From Scheffersomyces stipitis CBS 6054 (lineage: Eukaryota > Ascomycota > Pichiomycetes > Serinales > Debaryomycetaceae): a stretch of DNA of 64,000 bases. The stretch lies in assembly GCF_000209165.1 (NCBI RefSeq), contig NC_009045.1:1364001-1428000 (forward strand), given 5' to 3'. Position 1 is the stretch's first letter. Each line of letters starts with the position of its first letter. Made by a program: the position numbers and the translations under genes. The notes below the pieces were generated by a model. It searched no databases and was not told where the DNA came from. It saw only the letters and a program-made list of their open reading frames with translations. This document shows positions 40,309 to 50,116 of this stretch, piece by piece.

Positions 40309-41782
40309 ACAGCAACAGCAACAACAGCAACAGCAACATCCACAACACCCACATCCTTATCAACAATATAGCTATCATACTCCTCCGCAGCAGCCTGCTA
40401 AGAAGATTGAGGTATCGCAACTGCTGAGCTCAGACCATTCTATCAAATCTCAACCACAGGCTCGAGCCCCATCCAGTGAGTATGAACGTAAAGAAGTATG
40501 GGAAAGACTCAGTTCCAACATGGACAAGAGTGCTGAGAAGCTTGTAGATGATATTTTCTCGAATGGACAGTCGTCTACCCCAGCATTGAATTACCATAAA
40601 AGTCGGAGCGTAGTTTCCGACACTTCTGGAAATGATAAGAGTGTTTCCAGAGAAGATTTCATTTCGAAGTCTGATGGATACAACTCTACATCGAATGAAA
40701 AAAACGAAGAGAAATTGAAGGCTGAAAGTGAGGAAGATGTTTCAATTCCTGAGCCTCCATTGGGCAAAAGAGCCAGCATTGAGAAACCGAACACCTTTGA
40801 AAATGACACAGATATTTATGTCTCTTCAGCCAAACCCATGGTGTCGTCGATTTCTCAATCGACAAATCCTTTCCCTACTGTGGAGAATCCGGTAGTGGAG
40901 ATCAGTAAATCAGATATGGATATAGTTTCTTCCGGGGAGTCTAAAAAGGATTCCAATCCATGGGGAGAATTCCGGTCCAATGTACCAAGAAAGGAACCTT
41001 CAGAAAACTCTCATATGGATTATTCTGTTCCAGTAGCTATGAACAACGAGATGTCATTGCCATTACCAACAGAAGATATCAGCACCAGCTTGTTAAATCC
41101 AGCAGTAAAGCCTGCCATACAGCCAGCTTCTCAGAATTCTGTTGCTCAAAATTCTGTTGTTCAGAATCCTGTTGAACATCAGGCAGTGGACAGTAATCGT
41201 GGCGCTGCTGTAGCAGTGGCAGGCCAGTACAGCGCTGTTGTAGCGGGCAAAAGTGATTCTCTTTTGCAGCAACCACAAGAGCGTCTACAGTCTAGAGGCA
41301 ATTCCAGTCTGGTGTTGAAGGAAGAGTTCGCAGAAGCAAACTTAATAGACCTAGATGTGGGCTTGGATTCGTCAAGTTCGTCTGTGGCTACGCCAATACT
41401 ATTGCCCAAAACTAGAATCAATAACAATAATAAAGATATCTACAAGTTAGAAACGGAAATGTCACTCTTGGACCTTGAAATTGAGGAGGATACAGTGAAC
41501 CTCCCCATTGCGCCTGGTGGCTCTAGCCATCAACCACCATTCAAAAAGAGGGTGTCATCGGGAGTTCCCAGCGGATCCAAATTCAATTTCCAGGAAGAAG
41601 TGATTGACTTTGCTTCTGACGACGAAAATCCAGAAAACGGATCCAAGATGAATAGAATTTCAATTCGTAAATCACTTAAGAAGCCCAAGTCGCGAAAGTC
41701 TGGAGAACACAAAAGAACAGATAGTTCTGCTAGCGAAGGAAAGAAGCGGTTGTCATTTTTCGGAGGATCTTTGAGTGGGTAG
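38591..41782 (+). CDS. AKL1: Akl1-type Ark/Prk (NAK family) protein kinase
   Basis: Ser/Thr kinase of the group that controls endocytic coat disassembly and actin patches. 1063 residues. The kinase domain (about 15-300) has LLEGGFAHIYKV, the lysine in ACLKRV, MELCPNKSLLDYMN, HRDIKIENVL and TTPQYRAPEMLDLY. MELCPNKSLLDYMN and the vocabulary around it resemble Akl1 more than Ark1/Prk1. The DFG motif is followed by CTG (residue 172). NAK kinases have Ser there, so the codon is best read as serine. The long tail has a 33-Gln tract (550-582), a His/Pro/Gln region and repeated SQNSV/QNPV units, and ends in a basic Ser-rich segment. Confidence 0.93.
40238..40336 (+). repeat. CAA/CAG repeat encoding 33 glutamines in AKL1
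   Basis: An uninterrupted 99-bp run of mixed CAA and CAG codons (residues 550-582), followed by a His/Pro/Gln segment. The CAA/CAG mix reduces slippage, but length variation between strains is expected. Confidence 0.97.
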
Positions 41783-41925
41783 ATCAAGACTTAGATACTT
41801 TAGTTAGACATCGTGTAGACAATTAAGAAACCATTTTGCAATTATTTATTGATGAATATTATCGATTTTTTTGTAATTGACCTGAATCAAAATTTTGCAA
41901 TCATTCTGCAATCAGATCGATTAAA

Positions 41926-41935
41926 GTCACGTGAT
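41926..41935. promoter_or_regulatory. GTCACGTGAT E-box upstream of EMW1
   Basis: The same 10-mer as at the MET12 promoter, 146 bp before the EMW1 start. It is a candidate Cbf1 site by motif only. Confidence 0.45.
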
Positions 41936-42069
41936 TGTTTTCCAAAATGCGAAGACTGCGAAAAAAAATTGTGCAGCATTACAAATAGAAAAATAATATA
42001 GTGCAAAAAATTTAGATTAATGAATTGAAAACTGGTCCATTTCTTCCTTCTGAGCATCACTAGAATTAT

Positions 42070-42102
42070 ATGGGAAGCAAATGTCGTCTACAAGCACCTT
42101 GA
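42070..42102 (+). other. Short upstream ORF overlapping the EMW1 start
   Basis: An ATG at 42070 opens a 10-codon frame that ends with TGA at 42100-42102. It overlaps the EMW1 start at 42081 in another frame. It matters only if transcription starts upstream of 42070. Confidence 0.4.
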
Positions 42103-44909
42103 GACAGTATTTGTCTCAGCTTGTGTTGTCCTTTCCTGGAAATTTCTATGAAAATGTAGCTGAAGACAGTGAATATCAGGCTATTAGCTCTTCGATCCAA
42201 CTTATCTTGAAGGGTCAGTCTTCTGATCTTATAAGCCACGCAGATTTACAGAAGCTTATCTTTTCATCCGAAGCTAAGACCATATTGAACAAGTTTCCTT
42301 CAACTTCTTTGCGTGAAGTTTTGCATGAATATGGTGACTTTTTGGTCAAAGTGTTCAATGGTGAATTTGCCAATCCACTTATAGGTAAGACTCAACTACA
42401 GATTGTAGCGATTGCTTTCTTGCAGCTGTATGTGCAGCTCAATTTTACTGGTCCAGCGATTGCTTTCAGTTCTCGTGATATGTTTTTCCCTGAAGTTGAT
42501 GCTGATATCGTGAAATATGAAGCTCTCAAGCTTCTCAACAGTGAAGGACAGCAGGCATACGACTTGATGAACGACCCATTATTTCTCGTCATCTCTGAAG
42601 TATTGTTTGAAAAGTTGATGAATATCGACAAAAAGTATTCTTTGATTGGAAAAGATATTGCTTTGTCGTTAGAAGAGGTTGCAGAGGCCACAGCTGCCGC
42701 AATCAAGGGCTCGGAAGGTGATCCAGTACAAGCTTCTCTCCAGTGGTGGAGGAACAGAGCGTTGCAAGTTCATATTTCTATAGTTTCAGAACCTCCAAAC
42801 TCATTGGCTACGATATCATCACTTTTACTTAATCCTACTGTTCCCAACAGTTTAATGCCATCTACTGAGAACAGCCCTGAAATTCAGAAGCTTGTACAGA
42901 TTCTCTACTTTTTAGAAGCAGCTAGAGGAGGCATTCATGCCCAAACCGAAAGTTTGGCTACACCTTTCTTGGGCCATGCCAAGAAACTTTCTCAATTCAA
43001 CTTCTTGTTGTCTGGAGCTAAAGCCAAGCGAACCAAATTTCAACAGTTCCACACTGCTGCCTTAATCATCTTGGCTAAGAGCAAATCAACCTCTGTGTAT
43101 GACAAAGTAGAGGAAGAAGTAGAGAACCCGGAAAGTTTCCAACTTGGAGACGATTTGTTGTTGGAAAAACCACAATTCGAATCGTTGGATGATCTTCAAT
43201 TTGATGAGGAACCTAATAGTAAGAGATTTAAACTTGACTTTGCGGGACTAGAAGAAGAGCAGAATGAAGAAAAGTTGTTGCCTATTGCATTCAGACAAGA
43301 GGATATTCCAGAAGACTTGCGAGAATTAAATCCAAACGAACAGCCAGCACTTAGTGCATTGGATAACTTGCAATTGTTGTTGCGCCTAGTCATAATAAGG
43401 CAGACTACTCCTTCTCATGATGCATTAGTTGAACAAGAGTTGATGGCTATAGTAAGTAGAATCATCTACTCTTCCACTAAAGGCTGTAACTGGACTATTT
43501 TTTCCAGAGCTCTTTGGGAAAGATCCTTGCTAGAAACTAGTAAAGCTAGAACTGTAGAAAGAGGTATCTTACAGATGACTTCTTTGGTGGAAGAAATCGG
43601 AATCAAAATCAAAACCAAGACCTTGCCTCTGGCCAGTGATGAGGAGTTGTCTCCTGCTTCTTCCAGACTTAGATTTATACACCAGCTCCCGTTGATGCCT
43701 CAATGGCAGATGGATGCCCAATTGGCCGAAAAGTACATGTCCTTGGGTGTAGTGAAGTCTGCTTTGGAAATCTACGAAAGATTGCAGCTTCATTGCGAAG
43801 CAGCCTTGTGTTATGCTGCAGTAGACAACGAGTTGCAAGCAGAGAAGATCTTGGTGGAAAGAATCAAGACTCACCCAGATGATGTTAGAGCAATTTCCAT
43901 CTTGGGTGATATTAAACAAGATCCTCTGCTATGGATAAAAGCTTGGGAACTCGGAAGGTATGCTAAGGCTAAGTCTTCTTTATCTCATTACTACTACTCG
44001 CCTCCTAAGTCTTCTGGATTAACCAAGAACTTGGAATTGGCTCTTGAGCATATGCATGACTGTTTGACTGCAACCCCATTGAACAACGAAAATTGGTTCT
44101 TCTATGGTTGTTGTGGATTGGAGTCTGCTCAGTATGAATTGGCTTCTGAGGCTTTCACTAGATGTGTAGCTTTAGATGACACCAATTCGCCTGCCTGGTC
44201 CAACTTGGCCAGTTCCTTAATAAAGTTGGACAAGGATAGACCAGCTTACAACGCTTTGAAGAAGGCTATTAGAAGTGGTAAGGAAAACAAGAACTGGAGA
44301 ATTTATGAAAATTATCTTACTGTTTCGGCCAAATTGAATGAATGGAATGATGTTTTGGTGGCTTCCAAAGAGCTCATTGAAATCAGAGCTAAGACTGAAG
44401 GTGAAAGTGCAATTGACATCAATGTTTACGAAAAATTGGCTGAAATCTTGGTCGCTACTGAATATCCCAGAGACAGTGAGACCAGAATGACCCACTACCA
44501 AAACTCGTGCGTTGACCTTATCTGTAACGTCTTACCTACTGTTTTGACTACCTCTGCTAGATGTTGGAGAATTATAGCACGTGTAGAGTTATGGAGAGGT
44601 AGACCATGGGCTGCACTTGAATGCCATGAAAGAGCTTACCGAGCATTGTCGCAAAGAGCAGAGTTAGAATATCAAGAAAGTGCTTGGAATGAAGCTGTAG
44701 ATGCCTGCTCGGATTTGATTGGTGCCTACGAGTCGTTGGGAGAGAGGCCTGGGAAGCATGGAGCAGATGATCTTGTCTGCAAAGACTGGAAGTACAAATC
44801 TAGAACCACTGTGAGGTCTTTGATGTCAAAGGGAAAGGCTATGTGGGAAGACTCTGAAGGTTGGAATAGACTTCAGGATTTGAAGGAAGACTTGACCAAC
44901 AACAGGTAA
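42081..44909 (+). CDS. EMW1: Emw1 (TTC27 family) TPR protein
   Basis: 942 residues, matching the essential yeast protein Emw1 (YNL313C) and human TTC27. Emw1 is reported to be needed for cell-wall integrity; its molecular role is unclear. The N-terminal half is helical with an acidic linker (about 355-400). The TPR array lies at about 560-830: LAEKYMSLGVVKSALEIYERL, CYAAVDNELQAEKIL, NENWFFYGCCGLESAQYELA, AWSNLASSLIKLDK and KEALxKAIR-like repeats. These strings are the conserved TTC27 core. It starts at the ATG at 42081. Confidence 0.87.
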   Translation: MSSTSTLRQYLSQLVLSFPGNFYENVAEDSEYQAISSSIQLILKGQSSDLISHADLQKLIFSSEAKTILNKFPSTSLREVLHEYGDFLVKVFNGEFANPLIGKTQLQIVAIAFLQLYVQLNFTGPAIAFSSRDMFFPEVDADIVKYEALKLLNSEGQQAYDLMNDPLFLVISEVLFEKLMNIDKKYSLIGKDIALSLEEVAEATAAAIKGSEGDPVQASLQWWRNRALQVHISIVSEPPNSLATISSLLLNPTVPNSLMPSTENSPEIQKLVQILYFLEAARGGIHAQTESLATPFLGHAKKLSQFNFLLSGAKAKRTKFQQFHTAALIILAKSKSTSVYDKVEEEVENPESFQLGDDLLLEKPQFESLDDLQFDEEPNSKRFKLDFAGLEEEQNEEKLLPIAFRQEDIPEDLRELNPNEQPALSALDNLQLLLRLVIIRQTTPSHDALVEQELMAIVSRIIYSSTKGCNWTIFSRALWERSLLETSKARTVERGILQMTSLVEEIGIKIKTKTLPLASDEELSPASSRLRFIHQLPLMPQWQMDAQLAEKYMSLGVVKSALEIYERLQLHCEAALCYAAVDNELQAEKILVERIKTHPDDVRAISILGDIKQDPLLWIKAWELGRYAKAKSSLSHYYYSPPKSSGLTKNLELALEHMHDCLTATPLNNENWFFYGCCGLESAQYELASEAFTRCVALDDTNSPAWSNLASSLIKLDKDRPAYNALKKAIRSGKENKNWRIYENYLTVSAKLNEWNDVLVASKELIEIRAKTEGESAIDINVYEKLAEILVATEYPRDSETRMTHYQNSCVDLICNVLPTVLTTSARCWRIIARVELWRGRPWAALECHERAYRALSQRAELEYQESAWNEAVDACSDLIGAYESLGERPGKHGADDLVCKDWKYKSRTTVRSLMSKGKAMWEDSEGWNRLQDLKEDLTNNR

Positions 44910-44952
44910 TTGTAAATAGTGTTTTTATTTATAGACTAATATAAATATGTAC

Positions 44953-45993
44953 TCATTCTAGATGTAAATCATTGACAACAGTATACCTATCAAAAGCAAA
45001 AGAAGCTACTCTTTCTTTCCTTTTTGACATGAAATGGCTAGAGGGAGGAATTGGAATCGTTGAAATTTGGAATTCTGTGGATAACAAAATCGTTTCAGAT
45101 GTCTGCACGATATATGAAATCGATAACTTTTTATTGACCTTAACCAAAATCATGTCAATGGACCGAAGGATTGTGCAAAGTGCTTGTCTATTTTCAAATG
45201 AGGTTTGCATCTTTAGGATGCAGAGGATGGCATAAATTGGAATAATATAAGGGGAAGACTTCTGTAGAATTGACTCCTTCGCATATACCACTAAGATGAG
45301 ATACTCAACGGTGGCCGCAGCTTGCAAGAGGTGGTTCTCAAACAGCAGAAGAAATTTAGACAAGGCGAAGAAGAAAGTGGAATCTGGAAACAAATCTAGT
45401 GACAAATATTCCACTATGTTCAACATTGAATATACTAAGAAGGGGATAGCCTTAACGAAATTCGTGGAGCTAGTTGCAGATACAATAGCCATTCCTAATA
45501 GATGGAAGTTCTCAGGTTTGAGAATAGACTGAATGGAAAGGGCCTGTTTGTTTCTTTGGCTGCTGTTTGAGTTGAAGGCGATTGAGAGACTATTGAAGAT
45601 CACTATCAAGTAGGTAACGATAGTCGATGTACCACCAATGGTATACCAGACGTCTCTCTTATAGTTTGTGGAATCGTCGAAGTCTATCGTATATAAAAAA
45701 GTAGTTACTGCACTGAGAATGGACGTCATATGGGATACAAGCCATAAATACTGCAAAAGTTGAGTTCTAGAAGGAAGTCTGGCCACCACGGCAAAGAAAG
45801 CTTCTGCTATTTGTGTTAGCGCCCAGTTGATCAACAGATAACCCTGTTGGAGCTTCGGAATCCAGAAGAAATAAGCCACTTTCAAATAGTAGGAAATATA
45901 GGTTATAAAGGAGAAGATTATCTTCAATTCGGGGGTGTTTTCCACAAGTAGATATAGGGTATTGGATATATCCAAGGGTCTCACTACCGTCAT
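44953..45993 (-). CDS. Multispanning membrane protein, possibly Pom33/TMEM33 family
   Basis: 346 residues from the ATG at 45991-45993; a TTG two codons upstream was not used. Four to six hydrophobic helices lie between residues 25 and 270, followed by a hydrophilic tail. The stretch NFVKAIPFLVYSMLNIVEYL...HLLQAAATVEYLILVVYAKE...LCILKMQTSFENRQAL resembles the last helices of Pom33/Per33/TMEM33 proteins. Those shape ER tubules and act at nuclear pores. The match is a pattern impression, not a strong motif, so the function is tentative while the gene itself is solid. It ends 43 bp from the EMW1 stop (convergent). Confidence 0.8.
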   Translation of the reverse strand: MTVVRPLDISNTLYLLVENTPELKIIFSFITYISYYLKVAYFFWIPKLQQGYLLINWALTQIAEAFFAVVARLPSRTQLLQYLWLVSHMTSILSAVTTFLYTIDFDDSTNYKRDVWYTIGGTSTIVTYLIVIFNSLSIAFNSNSSQRNKQALSIQSILKPENFHLLGMAIVSATSSTNFVKAIPFLVYSMLNIVEYLSLDLFPDSTFFFALSKFLLLFENHLLQAAATVEYLILVVYAKESILQKSSPYIIPIYAILCILKMQTSFENRQALCTILRSIDMILVKVNKKLSISYIVQTSETILLSTEFQISTIPIPPSSHFMSKRKERVASFAFDRYTVVNDLHLE

Positions 45994-46860
45994 TATCAAA
46001 TCTGTGTTAGATATTTATTGAATTTGCACCCAAATGATGGAAACACAAGGACAGAAGGTGTAACACAAAATGGAAAAAAGAATCTTTTGGACTTATCCAA
46101 TGGATGAGCAGGCCAGTTTGGTTTTCTCGTCTCTATTCCAATATCAATTATAGCAGTTTCGATCGTTTGCTTGCTGAACAGGTTGCTAGCTATAGTGAGA
46201 AGACGCCAGAGTCTTTCGCAGCCAATCTGTAACATTGCCATAAATAGAAAGCTTTTTTCGCTGCGGCAGGACCTGCATATCGAATATTGACAAATATCAC
46301 GAAGCGGTCAGGTTTGGGATTTGGAGAGTGACTGAGTCGCGAAGATCGACATATTTACGCGATTTTCCCGATGAAACTTTGACAAATGGCGTATTTCACT
46401 TAGAAGAATCGAACATGAAAGAATGCCATTTAGTATGGCAAGATAGCTCTATTTTTTGCGCGTGTTCGTTACCTTCTTGCCAGCGCAAGTTACACTGAAA
46501 TTGGCCAGATTTGGTGTACTTGTGCGGCGCACGACAGATTCGATAATAAAATTAACTAAAGAAATTTCAATATGAACAACTCACAGTAGTCTTTTTCAGT
46601 AAGGGTTTCATTCTTTTAGCCACATTCACCAAAGTTCGAGCAAGGGCCGCTATTCTGCCTGTGGCCCTCTTAGTTGATTTGTAGAGAAAACAAGCTTCCA
46701 CTTTTGAATTCTACAGAATCCTCATTAATATAGAAAATACACATAGTCCTGAAACCTACTAGTTTCTGAAATTTGATTTTGATTGCGATTCAGTGAACTT
46801 CCTCGTTTCCACCAGTTTCTTTACTTTTCCACTTTTTTATCACATACCTTGATCTTCCAT
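45994..46860. other. Divergent promoter region, 45.99-46.86 kb
   Basis: 867 bp, locally GC-richer than other intergenic parts (around 46250-46520). No tRNA or known snRNA pattern was recognised. The downstream frame is open from a TTG at 46783, but its first ATG is 46861. Confidence 0.5.
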
Positions 46861-47967
46861 ATGTCCGCACTCGACGAAAAGTATATTGGACTCGGTTTGG
46901 CGATGTCATCGTCGTTGGCGATCGGTACTTCTTTCATTATCACCAAGAAAGGGTTGATTGCAGCAGCAGCCAGGTCAGGTGCTTCGCAGGTCCAAGCTTC
47001 CGAATATCTACAGAACCCAGTGTGGTGGGCCGGTATGATTACTATGGCCATAGGAGAAATTGCCAACTTTGCTGCCTACACTTTTGCACCTGCCATCTTG
47101 GTGACTCCATTAGGTGCATTATCTGTGATTATCGGTGCTGTGTTAGCAGCGATCTTTTTGAAGGAGGAGTTGGGCACGCTTGGCAAAATGGGCTGTGCCA
47201 TCTGTTTGATGGGATCGGTGATTATCATTCTCCATGCTCCTCCCGACAAGGAGATTCTGACTGTTGACGAGATCTTGGGCTATGCAACTAAGCCAGGATT
47301 TTTATTCTACTGCTTCTTGGTTAGTGTATATTCGCTCTTCATGATCTACAAAATTGTGCCTAAGTACGGGCACACCAACCCCATGATCTATCTCTCTATC
47401 TGCTCCTCTGTGGGCTCCATCTCGGTGATGTCCATCAAAGCATTTGGAATAGCTCTTAAGTTGACTTTGGGAGGAAATAACCAGTTCACCCATTTGTCCA
47501 CTTACTTGTTTTTGTTTGTGGTCGCCTTGTGTATTTTGACGCAAATGAACTACTTCAACAAGGCTTTGGACCAATTCGATACCTCTATCGTGAATCCATT
47601 GTACTACGTGACTTTCACAACATTTACCCTCACGGCTTCGTTCATTTTGTTCAGAGGTTTCAATACCACGTCTGCAGTAAACATCATCTCGTTATTGATT
47701 GGATTCTTGATCATTTTTAGCGGAGTGTATTTGTTGAACATTTCAAGGAAGGACAACGAAGGTAGATCAAGAGAGTTGTTTGGTGTTCACAACGATAAGG
47801 ACATGGCACCAATGGAAAACGGAGTTGCCAGTCTTTCCATGAGAAGATCGATGCAGATTAGCAGATCAGACTACAACGATGAAGAAACTGTGGGACTCAG
47901 AAGATTCGACAGCTTTGAACTCGGCAGCGATGATGAAGAAGACACCCGCAGCCACCAGAGACACTAG
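46861..47967 (+). CDS. NIPA-type magnesium transporter-like membrane protein
   Basis: 368 residues with about nine transmembrane helices, in the NIPA/DUF803 branch of the drug/metabolite transporter superfamily. Family strings are YIGLGLAMSSSLAIGTSFIITKKGL at the N-terminus, NPVWWAGMITMAIGEIANFAAYTFAPAILVTPLGALSVI, HAPPDKEI, QMNYFNKALDQFDTSIVNPLYYV and GVYLLN. NIPA proteins are described as Mg2+ transporters in animals; in yeasts the substrate is not established. The C-terminal tail (about 300-368) is cytosolic, Ser/Asp-rich and likely phosphorylated. The ATG at 46861 puts the first helix near the N-terminus, as in the family. Confidence 0.9.
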   Translation: MSALDEKYIGLGLAMSSSLAIGTSFIITKKGLIAAAARSGASQVQASEYLQNPVWWAGMITMAIGEIANFAAYTFAPAILVTPLGALSVIIGAVLAAIFLKEELGTLGKMGCAICLMGSVIIILHAPPDKEILTVDEILGYATKPGFLFYCFLVSVYSLFMIYKIVPKYGHTNPMIYLSICSSVGSISVMSIKAFGIALKLTLGGNNQFTHLSTYLFLFVVALCILTQMNYFNKALDQFDTSIVNPLYYVTFTTFTLTASFILFRGFNTTSAVNIISLLIGFLIIFSGVYLLNISRKDNEGRSRELFGVHNDKDMAPMENGVASLSMRRSMQISRSDYNDEETVGLRRFDSFELGSDDEEDTRSHQRH

Positions 47968-48336
47968 ATAGCATCTTCTACTTTATGTTGTTAGATTTGA
48001 CATGTACACTAGACGCAATATACGGGTAAAATAAATATAGGCTGCAATTGCCGTAACAAAGGAGCTATAGCACATGTAACTACTTTAATATACTGTAACA
48101 ACTATAATAAGCAATATAGGTATACCTAATTTATAAACTTTGCTGTTAGGATAACAAGAATACCTATTGAACAATTCACCTAGAGTGCTACGTTATTACA
48201 TCCACAAATACAGCCTACAACAATAGAATAATTAACTGTATAATTATGTATAAGGTACCACTACTGCTATATTCCAGCAAACAGCACAAGACTAAAATAC
48301 ACTTTCCAATAAATTGAAATAATAGATGCAGAGAGC
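47968..48336. other. Convergent 3' flanks of the NIPA-like gene and TIF11
   Basis: 369 bp, strongly AT-rich. Nothing recognised. Confidence 0.5.
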
Positions 48337-48795
48337 TTAGATGTCGTCGATGTCCAAGTCGTCGTCTTCTTCCTCCGACTCGTCTTCGGCTCCGAACTCG
48401 AAGTTGACGTCTTCGTCGTCGTCGGCACCAAAAGTATCGGTTTCGTTGATTTTTGCGCTTTCTGGCAACTCACCAACATTCTTCAAAGTTCTAGCTTCGT
48501 CCGAGTTGTACTTGTGCACCACATCACACTGGTCGTCTTGGAAATCTCTCAAAGAGACGAGAATAATATCACCTTGACCCATCCATACCTTTTTTCTTAA
48601 CTTTCCTCTGATATGGCCCATTCTCTTGATGCCGTCGAAGCACGATACTTCGATTCTACCATTACCCAACATCTTGGTGATCTGGGCGTATTCCTGGCCA
48701 TCTTCCTTGTAGATCAATTCTCTCTTCTGGCCGGAATTGTCGTTCTTACCTCTTCTTCTGTTCTTACCACCTTTACCTTTACCTGTTTTACCCAT
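48337..48795 (-). CDS. TIF11: Translation initiation factor eIF1A
   Basis: 152 residues. eIF1A binds the 40S A site and promotes scanning and start-codon selection. The basic N-terminal tail is [13 protein letters not shown]. The OB fold spans about 25-110 ([62 protein letters not shown]). The acidic C-terminal tail ends in DIDDI, the typical eIF1A end. The ATG is at 48793-48795. It is divergent from CTK3. Confidence 0.97.
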   Translation of the reverse strand: MGKTGKGKGGKNRRRGKNDNSGQKRELIYKEDGQEYAQITKMLGNGRIEVSCFDGIKRMGHIRGKLRKKVWMGQGDIILVSLRDFQDDQCDVVHKYNSDEARTLKNVGELPESAKINETDTFGADDDEDVNFEFGAEDESEEEDDDLDIDDI

Positions 48796-48990
48796 GGCTA
48801 CTGTTTATAGATAAGAGATAGTGACTAATTAAGCTTGTGCTTCTAACGAAAATTTTTTTTGTAGAAGTGGTGGAATTCCTGCAGGAGTCTGAAAAGTTTC
48901 AGACTGTTTTGATCACATGATGCGATATCTAAAGGTTATAAATCTATGTAAACCAGATGATTACATTCCTTATAGTTGACTCCACACACA

Positions 48991-49890
48991 ATGGACCCGT
49001 TTGAAGCCGCCAACCAATTCGCCCAGATTCTCAAGGGAATAACGCCAGTGCTACAGAGTCTTGTAAGAGCTGCGCATTTCGCGTTGAAAAATGCGGAAAG
49101 TGAGGATTATCTTTTCCCTACAATAATGAACATTTTCAAAGATGAGACTGTAGAGCTCAACACCAAATCCACATTATTCCAATTTGTAGAAGTGTTATTT
49201 AATGAGTCATATTTCTTCTCGCAACAACCAAAGTACAATTATCCTTATGTTCAAAATATGAAGGAAGCCTTGCCTCAGATCTTGTTATCTGTGTTGCCTA
49301 GTTCTAACATATCCAACATTCACAGTGCCTATACTAGCTTAAAACACATCACGAAGCTCTTCAAGATCGACTGTCTGAATTATATAGACAAGTTTGATTC
49401 ATTCTTACTCGATGCGGATGATATAGAAAATCTCAAGAAAGATGTTCCGTTTCCAGAAATCGATCTAGATGACGAGCCAGAGACTGTAGACCCTCTCATA
49501 ACCACATGGAACTTGCTTATCAAGAAGAAGAAACAGAGTCAGTATGAACGAGTGCGATTGCTCACCAAAAGCGAAATCTTGGACGATGACGTGCCAGAGG
49601 ACATTCTTTTCAATATCAAAGAAAAGACAGACAAAGATGTGGATAAGCTTACCAAGAAAAATATCATATCAAGAATGGAAGATGATAGAGAAGCGCACAA
49701 AAGATCCAAAGAAACTCTTTGGCTCGTCACCAGACCCCCCAAATCAAGCTATATAACAGAAGATGAGTTCCTCAACCACTACTGGAACAAATACCATGCT
49801 TTGGATGTAGAAGAAGACAATGCTTTTCTCGATTCCTTGGATGAGTTGAACCAGGTCGTTGCAGAAAGTTATAAGGATAAACAGTTTTGA
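48991..49890 (+). CDS. CTK3: CTD kinase I gamma subunit
   Basis: Ctk1-Ctk2-Ctk3 phosphorylates Ser2 of the RNA polymerase II CTD during elongation. The 299-residue protein begins MDPFEAANQFAQILKGI, corresponding to the N-terminal CID-like fold of Ctk3. It carries the Ctk3 C-terminal signature RMEDDREAHKRSKETLW(L) at about 235-252, followed by an acidic tail. S. cerevisiae Ctk3 is about 296 residues. The first ATG at 48991 was used rather than an upstream TTG. Confidence 0.92.
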   Translation: MDPFEAANQFAQILKGITPVLQSLVRAAHFALKNAESEDYLFPTIMNIFKDETVELNTKSTLFQFVEVLFNESYFFSQQPKYNYPYVQNMKEALPQILLSVLPSSNISNIHSAYTSLKHITKLFKIDCLNYIDKFDSFLLDADDIENLKKDVPFPEIDLDDEPETVDPLITTWNLLIKKKKQSQYERVRLLTKSEILDDDVPEDILFNIKEKTDKDVDKLTKKNIISRMEDDREAHKRSKETLWLVTRPPKSSYITEDEFLNHYWNKYHALDVEEDNAFLDSLDELNQVVAESYKDKQF

Positions 49891-50116
49891 AGATTAACAT
49901 ATCTATTTGTATATTATGCCAGTACATACCATATTATTACATGTGTATTCCACCAATACTTCAACGTATACTGCTTTATATGTATTACATCTCCAATACT
50001 TATACATTATACATTATACTATTACATCACTCACTATTCCCAAGACCTTTGAATATTATCAAACCAATATTATGTACTATATGTGTTAGCTTCTGTCAAT
50101 ACAAAATCCTTTCCAC

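Noticed and set aside
40235..40420. Poly-leucine frame on the minus strand
   Set aside because: It is the antisense of the AKL1 CAA/CAG repeat.
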